From contig JACBXO010000001.1 in assembly GCA_015863195.1 (NCBI GenBank), positions 300,828 through 364,827 of the forward strand: a stretch of DNA of 64,000 nucleotides. Reading direction: 5' to 3'. Below the pieces are notes generated by a model. That model worked only from the letters and a program-made list of their open reading frames with translations, did not search any database and was not told where the DNA came from. How positions within the stretch are numbered: position 1 is the stretch's first letter; each line of letters starts with the position of its first letter. Below, piece after piece: positions 1-9,400 of the stretch. The stretch comes from Aerococcaceae bacterium DSM 111022 (GTDB lineage: Bacteria; Bacillota; Bacilli; Lactobacillales; Aerococcaceae). A program made the translations under genes and the position numbers.

Positions 1-1
1 T

Positions 2-112
2 AGCTCCGAAGAAGAGAAAATGGAAGAATTAGCCAATTTAACCAATGCCCGTGTCTTTGATGGGCGTGGGGATTTAATTAATGCATTTAAACAAGTGAAG
101 GGGTATAACTAA
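2..112 (+). CDS. C-terminal end of a probable VWA-domain protein (partial)
   Basis: The open frame enters from the left edge and ends at TAA 110-112, giving the last 36 residues of a protein. The tail contains ARVFDGRGDLINAFKQVKGY, which I recognise as typical of the end of bacterial proteins that combine a substrate-binding region with a von Willebrand factor A domain. The next gene starts 1 bp after the stop, so it is the upstream member of the XpaC/binding protein/TelA operon. Only the tail is visible and the VWA domain itself lies outside the window, so the assignment rests on tail resemblance and context. Confidence 0.55.
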   Translation, partial: SSEEEKMEELANLTNARVFDGRGDLINAFKQVKGYN

Positions 113-113
113 G

Positions 114-737
114 ATGGGTAAGGAAACACGTCAAACGCTACTTGCTTTAATTGCGGCCATTTTAGTTTTTCTTGTTTTATTCTTCGCTTTAGAGTGGCAA
201 GTTATTATGTCGGTTTTAGTTTCAGTGGGTATTTACTTTGCAGTTTATTATTTAACGTCGCCGATTTTAAAAATTGGAGATATTGAACTGGAAAGCATTA
301 AAAATGGTGAGGAAATTAAGGCGCTTTATGACCAGAGTACCGCCGAAGTGCGCCAAATGGAAGGGTCCATTGATGTTCTAGAGCAGAGTTCGGTTAAAGA
401 ACAAGCGATTGAATTGGTTGGGACAAGTTGGGATATTTTAAAATATCTAGAAGGCCATCCGAGTGACATTTCGCAGTCAAGGCACTTTTTAACTTATTAT
501 TTCCCAACCGCCAATAAAATTATAAAAAATTATATTCGTTTGAAGGTCGCAAATATATCCAGTCATAAATTAGTCGAGGTTCAAGAAAAAACAACGGAGT
601 CTCTCGATTTATTGAATGATTTATTTGCTAAACAAAGAGATTCTTATCATAAAGATATTTTACTGGATTTAGAAGTGGAATCAGAGTTACTGGAAAACAC
701 CCTTAAATTAGGAGGTGGAGAGATTAATGAAAAGTAG
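114..737 (+). CDS. XpaC-like membrane protein (5-bromo-4-chloroindolyl phosphate hydrolysis family)
   Basis: The 207-residue protein opens with two hydrophobic segments (about residues 8-27 and 29-50), followed by a charged helical region of about 150 residues. This matches XpaC-family proteins, which in Bacilli sit directly beside TelA-like toxic-anion-resistance genes, as here. The family is named for an indicator-hydrolysis phenotype and its biochemical role is not established. The start is 1 bp after the upstream stop, with a GAAGGGG sequence about 11 bp upstream as a plausible ribosome binding site. The 3' end overlaps the next gene by 11 bp, indicating translational coupling. Membrane location is inferred from the hydrophobic N-terminus. 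Confidence 0.75.
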   Translation: MGKETRQTLLALIAAILVFLVLFFALEWQVIMSVLVSVGIYFAVYYLTSPILKIGDIELESIKNGEEIKALYDQSTAEVRQMEGSIDVLEQSSVKEQAIELVGTSWDILKYLEGHPSDISQSRHFLTYYFPTANKIIKNYIRLKVANISSHKLVEVQEKTTESLDLLNDLFAKQRDSYHKDILLDLEVESELLENTLKLGGGEINEK

Positions 738-1785
738 ACGTATCGGACTAGTTATTTTGATCGCAGTGATCGCCATTGTCGTGGGCTATACCTTCCTCCG
801 GCCTGACCCAATACCTGAGGTGGCTATTACCGGGAAGTTGGGCGGCGAGAAAATCGGTTTATATGAAAATCCGGAGTTTCAGGAGATTTTGGAGGAAAAG
901 TATGGTTTAACGATGGATTACCGAAAAGCTGGCTCCTTCGATATGGTGACTGATAGCTTGGACGGGCAGGATTATTTATTTCCGTCGAGTCAATTGGCGT
1001 TAGAGGCTTTTAATCAAAGTGGTAATAGTTCTTACCGTGATGAAATTATTTTCAATACGCCGATTGTCTTGTATTCGTATCAAGTGATTGTGGATGCTTT
1101 GGAACAGGAAGGGATTGTTTCAAACCGGGAAGGTAGTTATTATGTTGATATGCCAGCATTAGCTGAGGCGATTGTTGAAGAAAAGCAGTGGCAAGATATT
1201 GGTTTAAACCAATTTTATGGCAATATTTTAGTTGATACAACAGACCCTTCGGCTTCTAACTCGGGGCATATGTTCTTAGGGTTATTGGCGAATGCCTTGA
1301 ATGACAATCGAGTCGTTTCACAAGGGGACGTAGAGGCATTACTACCGGATATTCAAAAGATTTATAATTCGATTGGTTTCATGAATACGTCGTCTGCAGA
1401 TATGTTTAAGCAATTCCTAACTTTAGGTGTGGGACAGTATAAAATTGTCGCAGGGTATGAAAGTCAGTTATTAGAGTTCTCTGTGCAGGAACCTGAAACG
1501 TACGCTAGTATCAAAGATGACGTTGTCATACTTTACCCAGAGCCGACGGTTTGGTCGAGTCATATTTTTATTGCGGTGAATGAGGATGCGGATGTGGCGA
1601 TTGATGCGTTGTTAGATGAACAGATTCAAGAGATTTCTTGGAAGGATCATGGTTACCGGACGATTGTGGCGAATTCGGGGGCGGCGGATCAGTTTGATGT
1701 GCCTGGTTTGGCTCAGCAGGTGACGCAGATTATGAATATGCCGGATTATCAGGTGATGACGCAGTTGGTGGATGGTATTCAATAA
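727..1785 (+). CDS. Membrane-anchored substrate-binding-like protein of the TelA operon
   Basis: 352 residues from ATG 727. This start is preferred over GTG 715 because GGAGG lies at 711-715, 11 bp upstream, whereas GTG 715 would overlap that site. The N-terminus has a charged MKSRR followed by a single hydrophobic segment (about residues 6-24), so the protein is probably membrane-anchored with an extracellular domain. No lipobox cysteine is seen. The body has the alternating pattern of periplasmic-binding-protein folds, and such proteins occur in VWA/XpaC/TelA operons. The ligand is unknown. It overlaps xpaC by 11 bp and is followed 11-14 bp later by telA, so all four genes are probably co-transcribed. 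Confidence 0.65.
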   Translation: MKSRRIGLVILIAVIAIVVGYTFLRPDPIPEVAITGKLGGEKIGLYENPEFQEILEEKYGLTMDYRKAGSFDMVTDSLDGQDYLFPSSQLALEAFNQSGNSSYRDEIIFNTPIVLYSYQVIVDALEQEGIVSNREGSYYVDMPALAEAIVEEKQWQDIGLNQFYGNILVDTTDPSASNSGHMFLGLLANALNDNRVVSQGDVEALLPDIQKIYNSIGFMNTSSADMFKQFLTLGVGQYKIVAGYESQLLEFSVQEPETYASIKDDVVILYPEPTVWSSHIFIAVNEDADVAIDALLDEQIQEISWKDHGYRTIVANSGAADQFDVPGLAQQVTQIMNMPDYQVMTQLVDGIQ

Positions 1786-1799
1786 TACGGAGGTATATG

Positions 1800-2960
1800 A
1801 TGGCTGATAATAAGAATCAAATTACACTGGACTCTCTGTTAAGCTCACAAAATAGTACGACGACGAAGCCGATTGAAGTGAAAGAAGAAGAAATGATTGC
1901 CGAAATTGAGCGCAATGTGCAGACGTTAACACCCGAAGAGCGTCAGCGTGTTGATGAGATTAAAAATAATTTGAACATGCAAGATACACAGCAGATGTCG
2001 ATTTATGGGTCGAATGCGCAGAAAAATATTGCGAAATTTTCGGATCAAATTTTATCAGAAGTGCGTTCCAAAGATGTGGGTGAAGTGGGCGACTTGATGG
2101 CTGATTTGATGGTGAAAGTGAAAGATATGGATTTTGATGAGGTAACAAATTCGGGCAGTTTTTGGGATAAGTTGCCTTTCGTTAAAAATACGAAAAATCA
2201 AATTGAGCGCTATATGGCCAAATATGATGTGATGCAGTCGCAAATTGATAAAATTCAAGCGCAGTTAGAGTCTTCAAGAATGATGTTACTGAAAGATATT
2301 GGGACTTTTGATAAATTGTATGAGCAAAATGTAGACTATTTCCAGGAGCTGCAGTTGTATATTGTAGCGGGCGAGGAGAAAATCCGTGAGATGCGTGAGG
2401 AAGTGATTCCAGAATTGTTTAAGCAAGCTCAGGGTTCTGATGATGCGATGGCGATGCAAGTGGTGAAGGACTTTGAGGACGGGATTAAACGTTTTGAAAA
2501 GCGTATTTTTGATATGAAGACTTCTAAAACGATTGCGATTCAGACGGCACCGCAAATTAAATTGATTCAAAATAATGATAAATCATTGGTTGATAAGGTG
2601 ACGGATGCGGTGAATAATGTGATTCCTTTATGGAAGTCGCAAGTCGTGATTGCTTTGGGGTTAAATCGTCAAGGGCAAGTGTTGGAGATGCAGAAGAATG
2701 TGTCGGATACAACAAATGAGTTGTTGAAGCGTAATGCGGAGAAGTTGCAGCAGAATACGATTGAGACGGCGAAAGAAGTTGAGCGATCGACGGTTGATAT
2801 TGAGACGATTAAAGAGGTTAATCAGCGTTTGATTAATACAATCGAGGAGACAATTACGATACAAAACAATGCTAAGAAGGCGCGTGCTTCGGCTGAGGTT
2901 GAGTTGATGAAAGTGGAAAGTGATCTCAAACAAGCGATTATGAAGGGGATTAATGCGTGA
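1800..2960 (+). CDS. telA: TelA-family toxic anion resistance protein
   Basis: 386 residues, soluble, highly charged and largely helical, with long heptad-like stretches, and no signal peptide or membrane segment. Length and composition fit the TelA/KlaA family (PF05816), associated with tellurite and cell-envelope stress resistance and commonly found with XpaC. The recognisable family features are the DKLPFVKNTKNQIERY region near residue 120 and the C-terminal helical repeat ending in KQAIMKGINA. ATG 1797 and ATG 1800 are both in frame; GGAGG at 1789-1793 gives better spacing to 1800. It is the last gene of the operon and is followed about 110 bp later by an intrinsic terminator. The biochemical function of the family is not firmly known. 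Confidence 0.85.
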   Translation: MADNKNQITLDSLLSSQNSTTTKPIEVKEEEMIAEIERNVQTLTPEERQRVDEIKNNLNMQDTQQMSIYGSNAQKNIAKFSDQILSEVRSKDVGEVGDLMADLMVKVKDMDFDEVTNSGSFWDKLPFVKNTKNQIERYMAKYDVMQSQIDKIQAQLESSRMMLLKDIGTFDKLYEQNVDYFQELQLYIVAGEEKIREMREEVIPELFKQAQGSDDAMAMQVVKDFEDGIKRFEKRIFDMKTSKTIAIQTAPQIKLIQNNDKSLVDKVTDAVNNVIPLWKSQVVIALGLNRQGQVLEMQKNVSDTTNELLKRNAEKLQQNTIETAKEVERSTVDIETIKEVNQRLINTIEETITIQNNAKKARASAEVELMKVESDLKQAIMKGINA

Positions 2961-3070
2961 GGTTGATTAGTTTAATTTGAGTTGTTGATATAGATTTATG
3001 AGATGAGATGGGTTGGTTGTGGAGATTGGTGAGTGGCTTTAATTTATGTTGGCGTTTTTTTATATAGGAG

Positions 3071-3098
3071 GCTTTAGGCTCGGCCTAAAGCTTTTTTT
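3071..3098 (+). terminator. Intrinsic terminator after telA
   Basis: GCTTTAGG (3071-3078) pairs with CCTAAAGC (3084-3091), followed by seven T residues. It lies 110 bp after the TelA stop in the correct orientation. The hairpin centre is 40 bp before the centre of the next perfect hairpin at 3111-3131, which may be more than chance (see findings). Confidence 0.85.
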
Positions 3099-3110
3099 GG
3101 TGAGGAGGAT

Positions 3111-3131
3111 GTCAATTTCTGGGAAATTGAC
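3111..3131. repeat. Perfect 9-bp hairpin, GTCAATTTC word
   Basis: GTCAATTTC at 3111-3119 and its exact reverse complement at 3123-3131 are separated by 3 bp. The same word forms a perfect hairpin at 12095-12116 and imperfect ones at 3443-3462 and 12350-12374. The first, third and fourth lie close to a TTATCATTTCA array, so the two elements tend to travel together. Confidence 0.8.
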
Positions 3132-3159
3132 TGCTTTGATTAAGCGAATTTTAGTTGGA

Positions 3160-3298
3160 TTATCATTTCATAAGCCACAACTCGGTGAAATGATAATTTT
3201 AAGCTAAATTTTATCAGTTCACGAAGTTTTGTGTGTCAAAATGATAATTTTGGGCTGTTTTTTATCATTTCAAGTCATTAATTGAGTCATTTTGATAA
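3160..3298. repeat. Inverted-word array A1 (TTATCATTTCA, 51-bp period)
   Basis: Six 11-bp words start at 3160, 3186, 3211, 3237, 3262 and 3288, strictly alternating between TTATCATTTCA-like and TGAAATGATAA-like forms. The spacing is 26, 25, 26, 25, 26 bp. The 14-bp gap between a reverse and the next forward word is partly conserved as TTTTGGGCTGTTTT, while the 15-bp gap after a forward word is variable. It lies in the convergent region between telA and the AraC-type gene. No function is assigned. Confidence 0.9.
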
Positions 3299-3442
3299 TT
3301 CCACGCGCCCCGTCATATGTAAACAGGTCTTCTAGCAGCTTATTAGACTAAACATAATCCAATATAGAAACAACAAATATGCGCGGCTCACTAATCAACC
3401 ATAGTTTTACCAACCCAATATAAACTGCGGGATTTAATCCAG

Positions 3443-3545
3443 TCAATTTCTTCAGAAATTGGCTTCCGCTTTTTAAACAGGAGACTTTTCGACTCCAGGC
3501 GAAAAGGACAAACTATATAAAGAGGCTTTTCGTTTGCCGAAAAGC
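3443..3545. repeat. Three hairpins spaced about 41 bp
   Basis: Arms are TCAATTTC/GAAATTGG (3443-3462), CTTTTCG/CGAAAAG (3485-3506) and GCTTTTCG/CGAAAAGC (3525-3545). Hairpin centres are 43 and 39.5 bp apart, a mean of about 41 bp, which is also the period of array D at 63.6 kb. Adjacent hairpins use different words. Confidence 0.6.
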
Positions 3546-3810
3546 GACATCATATTTGTAAGAGATAGAGTCACTGGTAGCAGTTGTTAAATTAGAGCGG
3601 TTTTCAATACAAACGGCTAAAAGCTGACTAGTGAAAAATATAGACCAAAACTTTTCAGTATTTAAGATAATTCAGATAGCAATGAAAACTATTTGGATAA
3701 AATTTTCAGTATCAGACCAGTTCTCTAAAATACTAAAAACTCCAACTAATAATCAACAAATTCAACTCCTATTATTTATCGAAAAAGACAAAACTTAAAC
3801 TTATACCCAA

Positions 3811-3848
3811 AAAACACGCTGGTTCCAATCGAGGAATCAGCGTGTTTT
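3811..3848. terminator. Bidirectional terminator after the AraC-type gene
   Basis: AAAACACGCTG pairs with CAGCGTGTTTT with inner GTTCC/GGAAT pairing, and both sides end in A/T tracts. It lies 26 bp beyond the stop of the minus-strand regulator. Confidence 0.85.
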
Positions 3849-3873
3849 GTTTACAGTATTTATCTTTATCACT

Positions 3874-5067
3874 TTATGGGATAATCGATTTTGAATAGGC
3901 TGAAGGTGTCATGCCGAATTCATTTTTAAAGGCGCGTGAGAAGTATTGGATGGTACCAAAGTTTAACTTTTCTGCGATTTCTGTGAGCGACAGAGTTGAT
4001 TCTCGGATTAATTGCTTGCTGCGGTTTAATCTGAGTGAATTGATATATTGTTTTGGTGTTTGTTCCAAGTAAGTTTGGAAGAGGTTTTGAATCGTTGATC
4101 TTGAGATATCAAATTTATCCGATAATTCACTTACTTTAACATCACCTTCAATATTTTGATCAATATATTGGATGATATCTTGGAAGAGTTGGTCATCTTG
4201 ATTCATACGCATTGATGTTGAGGGTAATTTATTATTTAAGGCATCTGGGTTTTCAGCTGCATTCGCATCCAATAAATCAATCAAAAACCCTTGGAAGTGA
4301 TTGATGATTTTATCACTGAATAAATTTTCCATTTGCGTTGATAATTGCGATAAGTCTACCAGTTCAACAAACTCCATTAAATGACGCAATACGCGCTGTG
4401 ATAATTGGAGTGGTTCTTGTAAGAAATGATGGGGTAAATTTTCAACAGAGAAATAAATGGTCAACATCCGAGCCGGGTGTAGTTGATTACATTGAATCTC
4501 ATAACTTGATTTTGGTCCAACAATCATACATGTATTTTCAGTTAACACTTCAGTTTGGTCATTTATCTTAATGTCGATTTGGTTTTGGTCAACGATGATT
4601 AAACGGTAGTCCTCACTTGTTGTTAATTTTAAATCGTCTCCAGCCATTAATTCGGTACTGGTCATTGTGTACATCTGATTTATGACAAATAAAGGTTGGA
4701 CTTGTGGATTGACAATTTCTTTGTAAGTAGGGAAGAGATTTGGTTTTGCAGGTCCAAATGGTGTTAAGTTAATATGACAGATATTCGCCAAAGCGATAAT
4801 ATTAAAGTACATATTTTCAGGTAAGATAACATTTTCAGTCAGTACATGATATTGATATCTTGCTGCGTTCATTGGATTATCCGTCGTAATAAGTAAACCT
4901 AAGCCACTAATAGAAGCGATATGTACTTGTTGTTTAAATTGGAATAATGTCTCAGTTGAGTTTTTATTTATAACTAAAGTTTGACGATGACGATTGAATT
5001 TACTAGGAAAGACAAATTCCTTATCGAAATGCGTTTGACTTGTTAGTTTAGAAGTTGTTGCGAACAT
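3874..5067 (-). CDS. AraC-family transcriptional regulator
   Basis: 397 residues. The last ~100 residues form a typical AraC/XylS DNA-binding domain with two helix-turn-helix units: VSELSDKFDISRSTIQNLF and, nearer the end, LSLTEIAEKLNFGTIQYFSR, then the usual F-GMTPSAYSKS tail. The ~290-residue N-terminal part resembles a ligand-sensing cupin-type region but I cannot name its ligand. No membrane segment is seen. It is divergent from the PTS IIB-like gene, with 177 bp between the two starts, and local regulation of that gene is the natural inference. It is followed by its own terminator. The family assignment is secure; the signal sensed is unknown. Confidence 0.9.
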   Translation of the reverse strand: MFATTSKLTSQTHFDKEFVFPSKFNRHRQTLVINKNSTETLFQFKQQVHIASISGLGLLITTDNPMNAARYQYHVLTENVILPENMYFNIIALANICHINLTPFGPAKPNLFPTYKEIVNPQVQPLFVINQMYTMTSTELMAGDDLKLTTSEDYRLIIVDQNQIDIKINDQTEVLTENTCMIVGPKSSYEIQCNQLHPARMLTIYFSVENLPHHFLQEPLQLSQRVLRHLMEFVELVDLSQLSTQMENLFSDKIINHFQGFLIDLLDANAAENPDALNNKLPSTSMRMNQDDQLFQDIIQYIDQNIEGDVKVSELSDKFDISRSTIQNLFQTYLEQTPKQYINSLRLNRSKQLIRESTLSLTEIAEKLNFGTIQYFSRAFKNEFGMTPSAYSKSIIP

Positions 5068-5244
5068 GATGAATCCTTTCTTGTCATTTTTAAAAATGCA
5101 TGTATCTTTTTTATTTATTATAACCTATTTTTATTAAAAGTACATGAGATTTATCAAATAGTTATAAAAATTGTGTTTTATGGTTGCATTATGTATGATA
5201 TTCGTTAGAATATAGTGACTATAAATAGAAAAAGGGAGGCTACT

Positions 5245-5733
5245 ATGTCTGGAATTGCACTAGGTTTAGTGGATGACCAATTTATACACGGCGAAATTGG
5301 CCTAAGATGGTGTGCTGTGACTGATGCTGAGTTAGTTATCATAATTAATGATGAGTTAGCAAAAGATAAATTAAAACAAGGTTTGATGGATATGCAAATT
5401 ATCGATACAATCATCCCGCGCTATTATTCAATTGAAACCGCCATTAATAAATTGCCGGTAATTAATCAAAAAGATAAAAAATCAATTGTTATTTTTGATA
5501 CGATGGAAGCTTTGTATAGCGTCGTTGATGCAGGAGTAAAATTAAATAATATTATTATTAGTAGTGTGCCTGCAGCTTTGGGAAGAAGAATGATTAATCA
5601 CTCTGTTGCCTTGTCAGAAGCAGAAATTAAACGTTTGAGTGATATTGAAGGCAATGGGAACCGAATTTTTATTAGTTCAGACCCAGATACCCGAAACATT
5701 CCTTTAGATGAAATATATAATTTAACCAATTAA
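5245..5733 (+). CDS. Stand-alone PTS IIB protein, sorbose (IIB-Sor) type
   Basis: 162 residues from ATG 5245, preceded by GGGAGG at 5234-5239. The upstream in-frame ATG at 5215 has no ribosome binding site. The N-terminus carries VDDQFIHGEIGLRW, matching the mannose/sorbose-family IIB signature D-DRLIHGQV--RW, in which the histidine (His15 here) receives the phosphate from IIA. Length is normal for a free IIB domain. No IIA, IIC or IID gene is nearby, so it must act with components elsewhere or has been adapted to signalling. The AraC-type gene lies divergently upstream and a strong terminator follows, so it is monocistronic. Confidence 0.8.
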   Translation: MSGIALGLVDDQFIHGEIGLRWCAVTDAELVIIINDELAKDKLKQGLMDMQIIDTIIPRYYSIETAINKLPVINQKDKKSIVIFDTMEALYSVVDAGVKLNNIIISSVPAALGRRMINHSVALSEAEIKRLSDIEGNGNRIFISSDPDTRNIPLDEIYNLTN

Positions 5734-5757
5734 AACGCATTTTCGAATGCGTTTTTT
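5732..5757 (+). terminator. Intrinsic terminator after the PTS IIB gene
   Basis: AAAACGCATT pairs with AATGCGTTTT around a TTCG loop and ends in a T run, directly at the stop codon. Confidence 0.9.
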
Positions 5758-5838
5758 CTTATTTTTACAGTTAACACGGACATTCACGATTTAAAATGAA
5801 AATTTAATGTGAATTATGATTCTGAATGAAGTTAAATA

Positions 5839-5847
5839 TGCTATAAT
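5839..5847 (+). promoter_or_regulatory. Extended -10 promoter for the nuclease/pyc operon
   Basis: TGCTATAAT is a perfect extended -10 element. Transcription would begin about 5854, leaving a leader of roughly 27 nt before the TTG start at 5881. No good -35 element is seen, which is common for extended -10 promoters. Confidence 0.6.
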
Positions 5848-5880
5848 TTATTCATTAAGGTAATGATAGGAAGTGTTCGA

Positions 5881-6477
5881 TTGAAACACACAAAAAGGCC
5901 TTTTTCAAAAAAGTCTAATCTTATTTCAATTATCATTGTTTTATTACTGGTTTTATTTTTCCCGGAATTTTTTGATAATAATAACAGTAACCAACACATT
6001 GATAATGAAGAAATTGCGGAAATTTCAAATGAATTTAATGGGCATAACCCAGACGTATTACCACAATTAACTTTGATGCCTATTGAGGTGGATGAAGTGG
6101 TCGATGGTGATACCATTCGCGCAACGCTATTTGGTGAAAAAGTCAATATTCGTTATTTAATGGTAAATACACCGGAAGTCGATCACGATAACCCGAATGC
6201 GAGTGAACCCTATGCTGAAGAAGCGAAAGCGTTGAATCAGTCACTATTAGATAGTGCAGATCAAGTTTACCTTGAATTGGATCTGGGGCCAGCAACAGAT
6301 AATTACGACCGTATTTTAGGTTATGTTTATGCCGACGATACTTTTGTATTGGAAGAAATCGTTGCGAGTGGATTAGGTACTGTGAGGTATGTGAATCCAC
6401 CAAATAATTCATATGAAAACCAATTAAGAAATGCTGAAGATGAAGCAAGAGCCGAATCGATAAATTTATGGAAATAG
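5881..6477 (+). CDS. Thermonuclease family protein (SNase-like), membrane-anchored or secreted
   Basis: 198 residues if translation starts at TTG 5881, which has AGGAAG 7 bp upstream. The in-frame ATG at 5863 lies very close to the predicted transcription start and lacks a ribosome binding site. A hydrophobic stretch at about residues 14-30 acts as signal or anchor. The catalytic domain begins at VDEVVDGDTIRATLF. It retains the equivalents of staphylococcal nuclease Arg35 (NIRYLMVNTPE), Glu43 (SEPYAEEA) and Arg87 (NYDRILGY), and ends in SINLWK. It therefore should be an active Ca-dependent nuclease acting outside the membrane. The pyc gene starts 10 bp later. Confidence 0.85.
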   Translation: MKHTKRPFSKKSNLISIIIVLLLVLFFPEFFDNNNSNQHIDNEEIAEISNEFNGHNPDVLPQLTLMPIEVDEVVDGDTIRATLFGEKVNIRYLMVNTPEVDHDNPNASEPYAEEAKALNQSLLDSADQVYLELDLGPATDNYDRILGYVYADDTFVLEEIVASGLGTVRYVNPPNNSYENQLRNAEDEARAESINLWK

Positions 6478-6487
6478 AGGGATTTTA

Positions 6488-9400
6488 ATGCAGAATATTA
6501 ATAAAGTTTTAATTGCGAACCGTGGTGAAATTGCGATTCGTATTATCCGTGCGTGTCAAGAATTAGGAATTAGTACGGTAGCTATTTATGCCAATGAAGA
6601 TATTGGTGCATTGCACCGTCAAAAAGCGGACGAGTCATATTTAATTGGCGCGGATAAAGGACCAGTTGAAGCTTATTTAGATATTGAAGGAATTATTCGT
6701 TTAGCGAAACAAAAAGACGTTGACGCGATTCACCCAGGTTATGGATTCCTATCTGAAAACCGTGAATTTGCCCGTCGTTGTGCCGAAGAAGGAATTAAAT
6801 TTATTGGTCCTGAACTTCGTCACTTAGAAATGTTCGGGGATAAAACAAGTGCCCGTGAAACAGCAATGGATGCTGGTTTACCAGTTGTTCCAGGTAGTGA
6901 CGGGACAATTGATAGCTACGAGGAATTAGAAGCATTCGTTCAAGAATCTGGACTACCCATTATGGTTAAAGCTGTAAATGGTGGTGGTGGTAAAGGAATG
7001 CGTGTCGTTCGTGACATGGATGCACTCGAAGAAAGCTATAATTTAGCAAAATCTGAAGCGAAAACGTCATTTGGTGATGATTCAATTTACGCGGAGCGTT
7101 ATGTTGAACAACCAAAACATATCGAAGTTCAAATTTTAGGGGACGAACATGGAAATATCGTTCACTTATATGAACGTGACTGCTCTATTCAACGTCGTCA
7201 TCAAAAAGTAGTTGAAGTTGCGCCGTCATTTAGTCTTTCAGACGAAATGCGAAAAAAATTAACAGACGCTTCACTACAATTAGCTAACCATATCAGTTAT
7301 GTTAACGCGGGTACGGTTGAATATTTAGTATCAGGCGACGAGTTCTTCTTTATTGAAGTAAACCCACGTGTTCAAGTTGAACATACTATTACTGAATTAG
7401 TAACGGGTGTCGATATTGTTAAATCTCAAATTTTAATTGCCGATGGTGAAAGTTTATTTGGCGAAGAAATTGGGATGCCAGAACAAGATAAAATCCCGGT
7501 GAATGGCTATGCAATCCAAAGTCGTGTGACCACAGAAAATCCAGCCAATGACTTTGCGCCTGATTCAGGTACAATCGTTGGTTACCACTCACCTGGTGGT
7601 GCCGGAATTCGTCTAGACGCTGGGGATGCGTATGGTGGAGGGGTTATTTCACCTTACTACGATTCATTATTGGTAAAAATTTCAACTTACGCTCAAACAA
7701 AACGTGGTGCCATTGAGAAAATGCGCCGTGCTTTAGGTGAAACGCGTATTGTTGGGTTAAAAACAAATATTCGTTACTTATTAAATATTATCGAAAACGA
7801 AGATTTCCAATCAGGAAATTATGATACAACATTTATCGATTCACATTTAGATTTATTTAACTTCTTAGAGCCACGTAACCGTGGTACAAAAGTACTGCAT
7901 TATATTGCCAATGTGACTGTTAATGGCTTCCCAGGCGTTAATGTTGATAAAAAGCCTGACTTTGCGCCACGTCAAATTCCAGAAATTGTCGGTCACGATT
8001 ACCGTTTTCACGCTGAATCTGCCAACACGCATGGGAAAAAGTGGGACCAAGTTAAACGTGAGCACCGTACTTTTAAACAAATATTAGACCAAGAAGGTCC
8101 AGAAGCAGTAGTGAGCCGTGTGAAAGAGTCGAAAGATGCGTTAATTACGGACACAACTTTACGTGACGCGCATCAATCCGTGTTAACGACACGCTTACGT
8201 ACGAACGATATGCTACAAGTGGCACCGTTTATGAATGAACAATTAAGTGACTACTTCTCGTTTGAGATGTGGGGTGGGGCAACTTATGATGTGGCGTACA
8301 ATTTCTTGAAAGAAAGCCCATGGGATCGTCTACGCGACTTGCGTACAGCGATGCCGGATGTGATGTTCCAAATGTTACTACGTGCGTCAAATGCGGTTGG
8401 TTACTCAAACTATCCAGATAATGTCATCGAGCGTTTCATCAAACAAGCAGCGGTTGAAGGAATTGATGTTTTCCGAATTTTCGATTCATTAAACTGGGTT
8501 GAATCAATGAAATTCCCAATCGAAGTGGCATTAAAAACTGGCAAGTTAGTCGAAGGAACGATTTGTTATACGGGAGATATTTTAAATCCAGATCGCTCGT
8601 CAGTTTATACACTTGATTACTATGTCAATTTAGCTAAAGAAATCGAAGCGTTAGGCGTGCATACACTAGCAATCAAAGACATGTCAGGTATTTTAAAACC
8701 AGAAGCTGCTTACCAATTAATTACTGCGTTGAAAAAAGAAATTACAATTCCAATTCACTTACACACGCATGACACAGCAAGTAACGGAATCACAACTTAC
8801 TCACGTGCCATCGATGCTGGTGTAGACATTGTTGATACGGCGAATGCAGCTTTTTCAGGCCAAAACTCACAGCCTGACGCCAACGCTTTATACTATGCCC
8901 GCCAAGGAACGGACCGCAATATTAGTGTCAACTTAGAAGCCAACGACGCATTAGCGGAGTACTTCAAGCAAACACGTCAATATTACGCGCCATTCGAAAG
9001 TGATTTAACAACCACTTGGACGAAAGTATACGACTACGAAATGCCGGGTGGTCAATATAGTAACTTACGCCTTCAAGCGAATTCTGTCGGCCTAGGGGAT
9101 CGTTATGATGATGTTCTGTCAATGTATCATAGAGTGAACTTACTGTTTGGTGACATTGTTAAAGTGACGCCTTCTTCAAAAGTAGTTGGGGACATGGCAA
9201 TTTTCATGGTTCAAAACGATCTAGATGAACAATCAGTAATTGAAAAAGGACAACAATTAGACTTCCCTGATTCAGTAGTTGGTTTCTTTAGAGGTGATAT
9301 CGGACAACCTGCAGGTGGTATGAATAAAGAATTACAAAAAGTAGTTCTTAAAGATATCGAACCAATCACACAACGTCCTGGTAACTTAATGCCAGATTAT

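Larger units (their letters stand above)
2961..3810. other. Convergent non-coding region holding array A1
   Basis: No gene is supported in about 850 bp between telA and the AraC-type gene. The first part is G/T-rich on the + strand. It then holds the telA terminator, a perfect GTCAATTTC hairpin, array A1, and three further hairpins at 3443-3462, 3485-3506 and 3525-3545. The rest is AT-rich with no visible structure. Confidence 0.7.

Noticed and set aside
715..726. GTG 715 as start of the binding-protein-like gene
   Set aside because: It lies within the GGAGG region that serves ATG 727.
2055..2933. Several minus-strand ORFs of 60-94 codons
   Set aside because: All lie antisense to telA with His/Leu/Asn-rich composition typical of shadows of helical genes.
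3160..3298. CRISPR array
   Set aside because: Repeats alternate in orientation, spacers are 14-15 bp, spacer class 2 is conserved, and no cas genes are in the window. The same holds for the other word arrays.
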